A DNA stretch of 7,959 nt from Candidatus Omnitrophota bacterium (GTDB lineage: Bacteria > Omnitrophota > Omnitrophia > Omnitrophales > Danuiimicrobiaceae): positions 1-7,959 of the forward strand of contig JACQQO010000078.1 in assembly GCA_016206955.1 (NCBI GenBank). The letters are read 5' to 3'. Under the pieces are notes generated by a model. It was not told the origin of the DNA. It worked only from the letters and a program-made list of their open reading frames with translations, and did no database searches. This document shows, piece after piece, positions 1 through 5,536 of this stretch. Position 1 is the stretch's first letter. Every line of letters starts with the position of its first letter. Position numbers and translations under genes: made by a program.

Positions 1-436
1 AAAGCTGAAGGAAGAGCTCCGCATTCTGAAGAGCGTGAAACGGATGGAAGTAGCGCGGCAACTGGAAAGGGCCCGCGCTCATGGCGATTTAAGGGAAAAC
101 GCTGAGTATGACGCGGCCAAGGAAGCGAAAGCTCAGCTTGAATCCAGGATTCGTACGCTCGAGGAGAAATTAACTCGAGCAAAGGTAGTAGATACAACCG
201 GCGCGCCGACGGATAAGATTTATTTCGGAACGACAGTCGAATTAAAAAATAAAAAAACAGGAGATCAAGTGGTTTTCAGCTTTGTTGCTGAAGATGAAGC
301 CGATATTTCTAAAGGCAAGCTTTCGATTCAATCTCCAATCGGAAAAGCTTTGTTAGGCCATTCCGTTGGAGAGATGGTCGAAGTACGTGTACCTGCAGGA
401 ATTATTCCGTACGAAATTTTAAAAATTTCCCGCTGA
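1..436 (+). CDS. greA: Transcription elongation factor GreA, 5' end cut by window
   Basis: GreA binds the RNA polymerase secondary channel and stimulates cleavage of backtracked transcripts. The reading frame is open from base 2 and gives 144 residues to a TGA at 434-436. It begins KLKEELRILK, which in GreA lies about a dozen residues from the start, so only a short N-terminal piece is missing. The N-terminal coiled coil carries the acidic tip motif HGDLRENAEYDAAKE, whose D and E residues coordinate the cleavage Mg2+ in the family. The C-terminal FKBP-like domain follows, with the typical DEAD-type stretch (EDEADISKGKLSI), SPIGKALLGHSVGE and the ending YEILKI. An internal GTG at 35 is not the real start because homology continues upstream of it. 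The gene converges with the - strand gene ending at 443, only 6 bp away, and no hairpin terminator is visible between them. Confidence 0.95.
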   Translation, partial: KLKEELRILKSVKRMEVARQLERARAHGDLRENAEYDAAKEAKAQLESRIRTLEEKLTRAKVVDTTGAPTDKIYFGTTVELKNKKTGDQVVFSFVAEDEADISKGKLSIQSPIGKALLGHSVGEMVEVRVPAGIIPYEILKISR

Positions 437-442
437 CGTTCG

Positions 443-901
443 TTACTTTTTGACGTACTTAAGCCGGCTGTCCCCTGAAGTTGTGCTTGTTGCTGCAGGG
501 GTTGAGGACTGATAGACGGTTGCGGAAGGAGCATAAGCAGGCTCACGTGCCGCGAGGCAGTTATCATAACTTCTGCTGACCGGAACGCCATGAAAGCCGG
601 GAATCCAGGAACCCGCAACGTCGATGACACCAGAAGCCGCTCGCAGAACCGTGCAAGCAGCGCCCATTCCAAGTCCGCCGATCGCTCCAAGAATTTCAGG
701 TTTATTTTTCTTGGCGCCATTGACAGTTTGAACCGGTATATCGGCAAAGCAAGTGACCACGTTCAGGAGTCCACGTCCAAGCATGCCGGCAAATTTTTCT
801 TTGTAAACCGGCGACTCTGCCATTTCCCAAACGTCTTTCGCTTGCGCGGACATTGAAAATATGAAACAAAAAATAGTTCCGAGTAAAATTGTTTTCTTCA
901 T
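443..901 (-). CDS. Secreted TIGR04073-like (exosortase system-associated) protein
   Basis: This 152-residue protein begins with a signal peptide: MKK, a hydrophobic stretch (ILLGTIFCFIFSMS) and a likely cleavage after AQA at residue 21. The mature part holds KFAGMLGRGLLNVVTCFADIPVQ (residues 36-58), a glycine-rich helix GAIGGLGMGAACTVLRAASGVIDV (72-95) and an aromatic/proline segment. This order of a GRGxxN..T...IP motif, a Gly-rich segment, then R..G..DV matches my recollection of TIGR04073, a short family noted beside exosortase systems. Its biochemical role is unknown. The Ser/Thr/Ala-rich tail (121-145) is low complexity. I chose the ATG at 899-901 because AGGAGG lies 7 nt upstream on the - strand and the signal peptide starts there; a longer in-frame extension to 1006 would overlap the promoter at 975-1002. 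No exosortase or PEP-CTERM gene is visible in the window. Confidence 0.75.
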   Translation of the reverse strand: MKKTILLGTIFCFIFSMSAQAKDVWEMAESPVYKEKFAGMLGRGLLNVVTCFADIPVQTVNGAKKNKPEILGAIGGLGMGAACTVLRAASGVIDVAGSWIPGFHGVPVSRSYDNCLAAREPAYAPSATVYQSSTPAATSTTSGDSRLKYVKK

Positions 902-974
902 CTTGCGGCCTCCTGTTTGTCGATATTTTTGGTTGTGGGATGAACGATAACGATTGATTGCGTATCTTGCGGCT

Positions 975-1002
975 ATTATAAATTTAAAAAGGTGAAAATC
1001 AA
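975..1002 (-). promoter_or_regulatory. Sigma70-type promoter of the TIGR04073-like gene
   Basis: On the - strand, TTGATT (plus 997-1002) is followed after a 16-bp AT-rich spacer by a perfect TATAAT (plus 975-980). Transcription would start near 968, leaving a leader of about 67 nt before the ATG at 901, with AGGAGG in good position. The promoter lies downstream of the hairpin at 1017-1060, so this gene is probably transcribed separately from the dehydrogenase upstream. Confidence 0.65.
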
Positions 1003-1016
1003 GCATTTTGTCCGTT

Positions 1017-1060
1017 CAAAAAAGGAGACAGGCAATACTTCCTGCCTGTCCCCTTTTTTG
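1017..1060 (-). terminator. Bidirectional hairpin with A/T tails, repeat-derived, ending the dehydrogenase transcript
   Basis: Two 18-nt arms (1017-1034 and 1043-1060) pair with one mismatch around an 8-nt loop. The stem core is GACAGGCA/TGCCTGTC, with A6 on one side and T6 on the other, so either strand gives a GC stem followed by a U run. It lies 31 bp past the dehydrogenase stop on the - strand and just before the promoter of the next gene, where a terminator is expected. The arms contain the CCTGTCCCCTTTTTT word that is repeated at 1079, so the terminator appears to be built from a dispersed repeat. Confidence 0.6.
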
Positions 1061-1092
1061 CAACGAGGCCGCGTCGTACCTGTCCCCTTTTT
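1045..1092. repeat. Two direct copies of CCTGTCCCCTTTTT
   Basis: CCTGTCCCCTTTTT occurs at 1045-1058 and again, identically, at 1079-1092, an offset of 34 bp. An inverted, slightly altered copy forms the other arm of the hairpin at 1017-1034. The second copy supplies the last two bases of the dehydrogenase stop codon (TTA on plus, 1091-1093). From memory, AAAAAGGGGACAGG words recur in some uncultivated bacterial genomes near REP-type transposases. No such transposase is in this window, so that link is unverified. Confidence 0.6.
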
Positions 1093-2119
1093 AAGGCTTT
1101 AACACAATCTTTCCAAAATTTTTCCGATCCAACATCCACTCATGAGCTGATCGTGCTTCAACAAGCGGAAACGTACGATCGACCACCGGTTTGGCGCGCC
1201 CTTGTTCTAAAAGCTCTATGGCCTTCTTTAATTCATTTAGTCCGCCCATGTAACAACCCATGATCGCATGCTGTCTCACGAAAAGAAACCTGAGATCGAT
1301 CTGAACCAAGCCTCCGCTTGTAACGCCGCACGTGACGAGCCGTCCTTTTTTTGCAAGTGAGGCAAGGCTTTTTGAAAATGTTTCGGTTCCGATGTGTTCA
1401 AGCACGACATCGACTCCTTCTCCACGTGTAAGCTCGCGTGCTTGTTTGGAGAAATCCATCTTTTTGTAATTGATGACATGGTCTGCGCCTAGTTTTTTGG
1501 CACGTTCTTCCTTTTCTTCGCTTCCTACCGTGGTGATCACATTGGCGCCCATCGATTTTGCGATTTGAATCGCAGCACTTCCGACGCCCGAACCTGCGGC
1601 ATGAATCAAAACGGTTTCGCCTTTTTTTAGTTCCGCTCGCGTCACGAGCATGTGCCATGCGGTGAGAAACACAAGGGGCGAGGCCGCCCATTCTTCCCAT
1701 GAATAACGATTTGAAACCGGAATTATGTTGCGGGCAGGAACTTTAACAAATTCAGCGTATCCGCCGTCCGCTTGGAAACCGATGATTTTGTATTCGCTGC
1801 ACAGTGAATCCCATCCCGATTCGCACCACTTGCAGTGTCCGCACGAAATGCCTGGAGAAACGACGACTCGCGATTTTGTAGGAATATTTTTTACGTTTCC
1901 GCCGATTTTTTCAACTTCACCTGAGATGTCACAACCCAAAATGTGGGGGAGCGGAATTTGAATTCCGGGCATTCCTTGGCGGGTCCAGATGTCGAGATGA
2001 TTGAGGGCACAGGCTTTGACACGAACCAAGACTTCATCCGGCCCAATTTTGGGCTCCGGCATATCGGTATAAATCAGCCCCTCGGGACCGCCATGCTCTT
2101 TAAAAACGACTGCTTTCAT
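1091..2119 (-). CDS. Zinc-type alcohol dehydrogenase / NADPH:quinone reductase-like (MDR superfamily)
   Basis: This 342-residue medium-chain dehydrogenase/reductase is close to the usual family length. The N-terminal GroES-like domain starts MKAVVFKEHGGPE and contains C37 in ACALNHLD, the usual first catalytic zinc ligand. C63 in HILGCDISGEV replaces the histidine of the common GHE motif. C93, C96, C99 and C107 (CX2CX2CX7C) form the structural zinc lobe. The Rossmann domain shows HAAGSGVGSAAIQIAK (173-188) with a Gly-rich dinucleotide loop, and GADHVINYKK further on. It probably oxidises or reduces a small alcohol, aldehyde or enone with NAD(P)H; the substrate cannot be read from sequence. 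It starts 13 bp after the methyltransferase stop on the same strand, so the two are probably co-transcribed. No good Shine-Dalgarno precedes its ATG. It ends inside the CCTGTCCCC repeat. Confidence 0.88.
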   Translation of the reverse strand: MKAVVFKEHGGPEGLIYTDMPEPKIGPDEVLVRVKACALNHLDIWTRQGMPGIQIPLPHILGCDISGEVEKIGGNVKNIPTKSRVVVSPGISCGHCKWCESGWDSLCSEYKIIGFQADGGYAEFVKVPARNIIPVSNRYSWEEWAASPLVFLTAWHMLVTRAELKKGETVLIHAAGSGVGSAAIQIAKSMGANVITTVGSEEKEERAKKLGADHVINYKKMDFSKQARELTRGEGVDVVLEHIGTETFSKSLASLAKKGRLVTCGVTSGGLVQIDLRFLFVRQHAIMGCYMGGLNELKKAIELLEQGRAKPVVDRTFPLVEARSAHEWMLDRKNFGKIVLKP

Positions 2120-2132
2120 AGGAAGGCAAAGT

Positions 2133-2768
2133 CTAGGCGATTTTATACGCTACGCCGACACCGTCTCGGACGGGATGAAGTGTGGAGATAAAATTACAGT
2201 CATTGAATAATTTTTGGTTGAATTCTTTGATCGCTTCAGTTGAAGCGTCGCCGTGTTTTTCGAGGACTTGCCCGAACCAAAGAAGATTGTCCGCGATTAA
2301 AAGTCCGCCGACATTTACCTTTGATTTGGCCAAATCCAAGGCCTTGGGATAAAGTTCTTTTTCGATATCGATAAAAATGATGTCAAAATTCTCCCGCATT
2401 TTTGAAAGAATCTCGAGCGAATCGCCCACATGAAATCTGGCTTTGTGGGCCAAATTGGCTTGTAGAAAAAACCGCTTCGCAAGCTCTGAATTTTTTGTGG
2501 ATTGATCGGTGAGATGAATCACGCCGTCTTCCGGAAGTGCGAGAGCGAACCAAAGGGCGGAGTAGCCGAAACCAGAACCCATCTCGAATACATTTTTTGC
2601 GCGCGTCAGTTTGGTGAGTTGGTAAAGAAGCCTTCCAACGAGAGGCCCTACAATTGGGAAATTAGTTTTTTCCCCCAGCTCTCCCATCTCGCTTAAAGTT
2701 GGATCTTCTACGGGGTAAAGGTTTTGAATGTAGCGTTCAATTTCGGGCGAGGCAATCAAGGTTTTCAT
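2133..2768 (-). CDS. SAM-dependent O-methyltransferase, caffeoyl-CoA OMT-like (family 3)
   Basis: This 211-residue class I methyltransferase has the size of bacterial metal-dependent O-methyltransferases. Visible motifs are the SAM-binding VFEMGSGFGYSALWFA (60-75), an acidic residue D88 after strand 2 (HLTDQS), GDSLEIL (115-121), FDIIFIDIEKELYP (128-141) and GGLLIADNLLW (154-164). D134, D160 and N161 fit the divalent metal triad of the family, and K137 matches the catalytic-lysine region. The methyl acceptor is unknown; the family acts on catechol-like or other hydroxylated aromatics. No Shine-Dalgarno is seen before the ATG at 2766-2768. The nearest -10-like sequence is so close that the ancestral mRNA may have been leaderless. 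A mobile element now lies 14 bp upstream of the start codon. The dehydrogenase follows in the same transcript. Confidence 0.88.
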   Translation of the reverse strand: MKTLIASPEIERYIQNLYPVEDPTLSEMGELGEKTNFPIVGPLVGRLLYQLTKLTRAKNVFEMGSGFGYSALWFALALPEDGVIHLTDQSTKNSELAKRFFLQANLAHKARFHVGDSLEILSKMRENFDIIFIDIEKELYPKALDLAKSKVNVGGLLIADNLLWFGQVLEKHGDASTEAIKEFNQKLFNDCNFISTLHPVRDGVGVAYKIA

Positions 2769-2782
2769 TGGAGCGAAATTAT

Positions 2783-2897
2783 CCCATCACCTGCTTTCCT
2801 CGCCGCTTCTGTTGCCATCACCTACCGGCGAGATTTCTTTTAGAAATAGAAAAGCGTTTGGATTTATGATAAACGCTTTTCTAAAGCAGGTGATGGG
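2783..2897. mobile_element. MITE-like cloverleaf element, copy 1, in the divergent promoter region
   Basis: This 115-bp element is bounded by perfect 15-bp terminal inverted repeats (CCCATCACCTGCTTT at 2783-2797, its complement at 2883-2897). It is flanked by identical 5-bp direct repeats ATTAT at 2778-2782 and 2898-2902. Three hairpins fill the inside almost without gaps: CTCGCCG/CGGCGAG (2799-2805 with 2826-2832), ATTTCT/AGAAAT with a TTT loop (2833-2847), and a perfect 12-bp stem AGAAAAGCGTTT (2848-2859 with 2871-2882). No ORF of note is inside, so any transposase must act in trans. The family is not one I recognise. Confidence 0.8.
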
Positions 2898-2906
2898 ATT
2901 ATAGCA
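2898..2906 (-). promoter_or_regulatory. Extended -10 box (TGCTATAAT) toward the methyltransferase, separated from it by the element
   Basis: On the - strand the bases read TGCTATAAT, a full extended -10 motif; no convincing -35 is seen. With the 115-bp element and one ATTAT copy removed, TATAAT would sit 9 nt before the methyltransferase ATG, giving a very short or absent leader. The insertion target is the ATAAT part of this box. The copy next to the gene now reads GATAAT, while the intact box is displaced by 120 bp. That it works as a promoter is inference. Confidence 0.4.
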
Positions 2907-2940
2907 TTGGGTATCGAAATTTAGTACTATATTCAAAGCT

Positions 2941-4746
2941 ATGGACAACAAAGAAATCGCCCGAATTTTGGAAGCAATCGCCGAGCTGCTCGAAATTAAA
3001 GGCGAAAATCCTTTTAAAGTTCGAGCGTACTACAACGGGGCTCGGATTGTAGAGGGAATGGGCCAAGATATCACGGATTATGTGGAGAAAGACGCTCTCC
3101 GCCAAATTAAAGGAATCGGCGAAGGACTTGCCGAAAAAATTAAGGAGCTGGTTAAAACCGGCAAATGCAAATATTACAGCGAGCTTAAAAAATCCCTTCC
3201 AGCCGGAATTCTTGAGCTTCTTGATCTTTCGGGGCTTGGCCCGAAGCGCGCCAAGATTTTATATGAAAAATTGAACATCAAAAGCATCGCTCATTTGCAG
3301 CGCGCCTGTGAAAAGGGAAAGCTGCTTCAACTTGAAGGCTTTGGCGAAAAGCTGCAAGCTAAGATTTTAGAATCGATTAAGCACTACAATCGGTTCAAAG
3401 GTTATTTTTTAATTTCAGAAGCGCTAGAAGAAAGCAATAAGTTCGTCGCTTATTTGAAAAAATTAAAGGAAATCATCCCACCACCTGTCTATCCGCCGAA
3501 GGCGGATCAAGCAAACCCTCTAAGAAATCGGCCCTTTGGGCCGAAGACAGGTGATGGGATCATCCGAATCGAAGTGGCCGGGAGTTTGAGACGGCATAAA
3601 GAAACCGTACACGATATTGATATTTTAATCAGCACAAAGCATCACGGCGCCATTCACGAAGCTTTTACCGCTTACCCTCAAGTGAGTCAAGTTCTGGCGA
3701 AGGGTGAAACCAAGTCGAGCGTCATTTTAAGATCGGGAATTCAAGTGGATTTGAGAACCGTTAGCGATATGGAGTTTCCTTACGCCCTTTATTACTTTAC
3801 GGGAAGCAAGGAACATAATGTAGCCGTGCGTACGATTGCCAAACGGAAGGGATTTAAGATCAGCGAATACGGGATTTTCAAAGGCAAACGTTTAATTCCT
3901 TGCAAGAATGAAGCCGAGATGTTCAAAGTGCTCGGGCTTCATTATATACCGCCCGAACTCCGCGAAAACAGGGGCGAGATTGAAGCTGCCAAAAGCGGAA
4001 AGCTTCCGAATTTGATCGAACGAAAAGATATCAAAGGCATTTTTCACGTTCATTCTACTTACAGTGACGGCGTTGCTCCCTTGGAAGATATGATTCAAAG
4101 AGCCGAAGCACTCGGCTATGAATATGTGGGCATATCGGATCATTCTCAATCGGCATCTTACGCCAACGGCCTTTCCGAGGAACGGCTTAAGAAACAGCAC
4201 AAGGAACTCGACCGGCTGGAGAAGAAATTTAGAAAGATTCGAATTTTCCGCGGGATTGAGTCTGATATTTTAAAAGACGGAGCCCTCGATTATTCCGATC
4301 GGATTCTCAATACCTTCGATTTTGTGATCGGTTCGATCCATTCAAGATTTGGAATGATTGAGAAAGAAATGACGAAACGCATTTGCAATGCCATGTCCCA
4401 TCCGCGCATCACGATTTTGGGCCATCCCACGGGCAGGCTTCTTCTGAGCCGAGAGGGCTATACGTTTGATTACGGCGCTATTTTTGAAACGGCTAAAAAG
4501 CATGGCGTGGCGATCGAACTTAATGCCAATCCTCGCCGGCTTGATTTAGACTGGCGCCATTTAGGGGAAGCTAAAGCCAAGGGAATCCTTCTTTGCATCA
4601 ATCCGGATGCCCATAGTGTGGATGGTTTAAATGATGTTGCCTATGGCGTCGGAATTGCCCGCAAAGGCTGGCTTGAGAGGAAAGATGTTTTAAATACGAT
4701 GAGCGTTTCTGAAATGGAACAGTTTTTAGCGAAGCGTAAATCATGA
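2941..4746 (+). CDS. polX: DNA polymerase X family with C-terminal PHP domain (PolX), with a 29-residue element-derived insert
   Basis: Bacterial PolX fills gaps in base excision repair and has a Mn-dependent 3'-5' exonuclease in its PHP domain. The 601 residues show helix-hairpin-helix segments (IKGIGEGLAEKIKEL 56-70, LSGLGPKRAKILYEKL 96-111, LEGFGEKLQAKIL 131-143), then the polymerase motif GSLRRHKETVHDIDILI (214-230). D225, D227 and D270 fit the catalytic triad, and YYFTGSKEHNVAVR (284-297) the nucleotide site. The PHP domain carries HVHSTYSDG (H369, H371, D376), DH 400-401, E440, H467, H495 and NPDAH (554-558). Family members are about 570-575 long; the excess equals the 29 residues from P180 to I208, encoded by mobile element copy 2. 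All catalytic residues are kept, so the protein is probably active. No Shine-Dalgarno precedes the ATG; a weak TACTAT at 2925-2930 suggests a near-leaderless mRNA. It heads an operon with nth and queG. Confidence 0.95.
   Translation: MDNKEIARILEAIAELLEIKGENPFKVRAYYNGARIVEGMGQDITDYVEKDALRQIKGIGEGLAEKIKELVKTGKCKYYSELKKSLPAGILELLDLSGLGPKRAKILYEKLNIKSIAHLQRACEKGKLLQLEGFGEKLQAKILESIKHYNRFKGYFLISEALEESNKFVAYLKKLKEIIPPPVYPPKADQANPLRNRPFGPKTGDGIIRIEVAGSLRRHKETVHDIDILISTKHHGAIHEAFTAYPQVSQVLAKGETKSSVILRSGIQVDLRTVSDMEFPYALYYFTGSKEHNVAVRTIAKRKGFKISEYGIFKGKRLIPCKNEAEMFKVLGLHYIPPELRENRGEIEAAKSGKLPNLIERKDIKGIFHVHSTYSDGVAPLEDMIQRAEALGYEYVGISDHSQSASYANGLSEERLKKQHKELDRLEKKFRKIRIFRGIESDILKDGALDYSDRILNTFDFVIGSIHSRFGMIEKEMTKRICNAMSHPRITILGHPTGRLLLSREGYTFDYGAIFETAKKHGVAIELNANPRRLDLDWRHLGEAKAKGILLCINPDAHSVDGLNDVAYGVGIARKGWLERKDVLNTMSVSEMEQFLAKRKS
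3477..3558. mobile_element. MITE-like element, copy 2, inserted in frame inside polX
   Basis: This 82-bp element has 14-bp terminal inverted repeats with one mismatch (CCCACCACCTGTCT at 3477-3490; AGACAGGTGATGGG at 3545-3558) and flanking 5-bp direct repeats ATCAT at 3472-3476 and 3559-3563. Inside are two tight hairpins, ATCCGCC-GAA-GGCGGAT (3491-3507) and CGGCCC-TTT-GGGCCG (3529-3543). Between them lies AGAAATC, which is GATTTCT on the - strand, the word shared with the middle arm of the other copies. The middle arm no longer pairs. Element plus one target copy is 87 bp, exactly 29 codons, with no stop in the polX frame. Confidence 0.8.
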
Positions 4747-4747
4747 T

Positions 4748-4852
4748 CCCACCACCTCCTTGCACGCCGCCTTACAGGCGGCGTGATTTCTCCGAAATGC
4801 AAGAGCGCGCCTTAATTCAGAGTAGCGCGCTCTTGACAAGGAGGTGGTTGGG
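4748..4852. mobile_element. MITE-like cloverleaf element, copy 3, between polX and nth
   Basis: This 105-bp element has terminal inverted repeats CCCACCACCTCCTTG (4748-4762) and CAAGGAGGTGGTTGGG (4837-4852), which match apart from one extra base on the right. It is flanked by identical ATGAT at 4743-4747 and 4853-4857. Three inner hairpins follow in order: CACGCCGCC/GGCGGCGTG (4763-4785), ATTTC-TCC-GAAAT (4786-4798) and an 11-bp stem CAAGAGCGCGC/GCGCGCTCTTG (4800-4810 with 4825-4835). This is the same layout as copy 1 with different stem sequences, apart from the shared GATTTCT of the middle arm. The left target copy holds the polX stop, and the right one the nth start. Confidence 0.8.
4839..4845 (+). 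promoter_or_regulatory. Shine-Dalgarno of nth, supplied by the mobile element
   Basis: AGGAGGT, a perfect anti-16S match, lies 7 nt before the ATG at 4853-4855. All seven bases belong to the right terminal repeat of element copy 3. An in-frame GTG at 4844 overlaps this site and is therefore rejected as start. The other copies of the element carry GCAGGT or ACAGGT here, which would be weaker sites. Confidence 0.8.
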
Positions 4853-5536
4853 ATGATTGCGGAAAGTTTAGAATCGAAAAAGAAAAGAACGCTTGAAATC
4901 ATCAAACGCCTCAAGAAAACTTTTCCGGAGGCGGCGATCGAGCTTCATTTTAAAAATCCGATTCAACTTGTCGTGGCGACGATTCTCTCCGCTCAGTGCA
5001 CGGATAAGCGGGTTAATATGGTGACGCCGGCTCTTTTCAAGAAATATAAGACGGCAAAAGATTATGCGAGAGCTAATGTGAGGAGTTTTGAAAAAGCGAT
5101 TCATTCCACCGGCTTTTATCGCGCGAAGGCTCGAAATATTATTGGCTGTATGAAAGAAATCATGAAACGATTTGGCGGAAAGGTTCCAAACCGAATGGAA
5201 GATCTGGTGTCGCTTCCGGGAATTGGCCGTAAAACGGCCAATGTGATTCTGGGAAATATTTTTGACGTTCCGGGGCTTGTCGTGGATACTCATATGAAAC
5301 GCATCGCCAACCGCTTAGCACTGACGCGTCATCAAGATCCTCAGAAGATTGAATTTGAGCTTAACGAAATTGTACCGCAAAAAGATTGGTCGCTTTTTTC
5401 CCATTTGATCATTTGGCATGGCCGAAGAATTTGTTTTGCCCGGAAACCGAATTGTCCCGAATGTCCGATTAATACTTTGTGTCCTTCGCGCCAAGATGTC
5501 GCACATGCCGCCGTGGGATTAAAAAACAAAGGATGA
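4853..5536 (+). CDS. nth: Endonuclease III, DNA glycosylase/AP lyase with [4Fe-4S] cluster
   Basis: Nth removes oxidised pyrimidines from DNA and nicks the resulting abasic site, starting base excision repair. The 227 residues are near the usual length of about 210-220. The helix-hairpin-helix LPGIGRKTANVIL (121-133) contains the catalytic lysine K127, and VVDTHMKRIANRL (143-155) the catalytic D145. The cluster ligands are C194, C201, C204 and C210 (CX6CX2CX5C). LSAQCTDKRVN (45-55) is the conserved early helix region. The ATG at 4853 was chosen because a perfect Shine-Dalgarno lies 7 nt upstream; both that site and the start codon border the mobile element. Its stop overlaps the queG start as ATGA (5533-5536), implying translational coupling. 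PolX upstream could fill the gap after Nth cleavage, so the operon makes functional sense. Confidence 0.95.
   Translation: MIAESLESKKKRTLEIIKRLKKTFPEAAIELHFKNPIQLVVATILSAQCTDKRVNMVTPALFKKYKTAKDYARANVRSFEKAIHSTGFYRAKARNIIGCMKEIMKRFGGKVPNRMEDLVSLPGIGRKTANVILGNIFDVPGLVVDTHMKRIANRLALTRHQDPQKIEFELNEIVPQKDWSLFSHLIIWHGRRICFARKPNCPECPINTLCPSRQDVAHAAVGLKNKG

Noticed and set aside
902..1006. A longer start for the TIGR04073-like protein at 1006
   Set aside because: The extension would cover the -10 and -35 boxes at 975-1002 and bury the signal peptide; the inner ATG has AGGAGG at the right distance.
2781..2899. tRNA or other known structural RNA, because of the cloverleaf shape
   Set aside because: There is no T-loop consensus, no anticodon arm of standard size and no acceptor/CCA geometry. 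The direct repeats and the sister copies show a mobile element instead.
4844..4846. GTG as the start of nth
   Set aside because: It overlaps the Shine-Dalgarno itself, whereas the ATG at 4853 has ideal spacing and coincides with the inferred ancestral overlap start.
4748..4852. Intrinsic terminator between polX and nth
   Set aside because: The hairpins are strong but no T run follows any of them, and the same structure occurs inside the polX coding sequence as an element copy.
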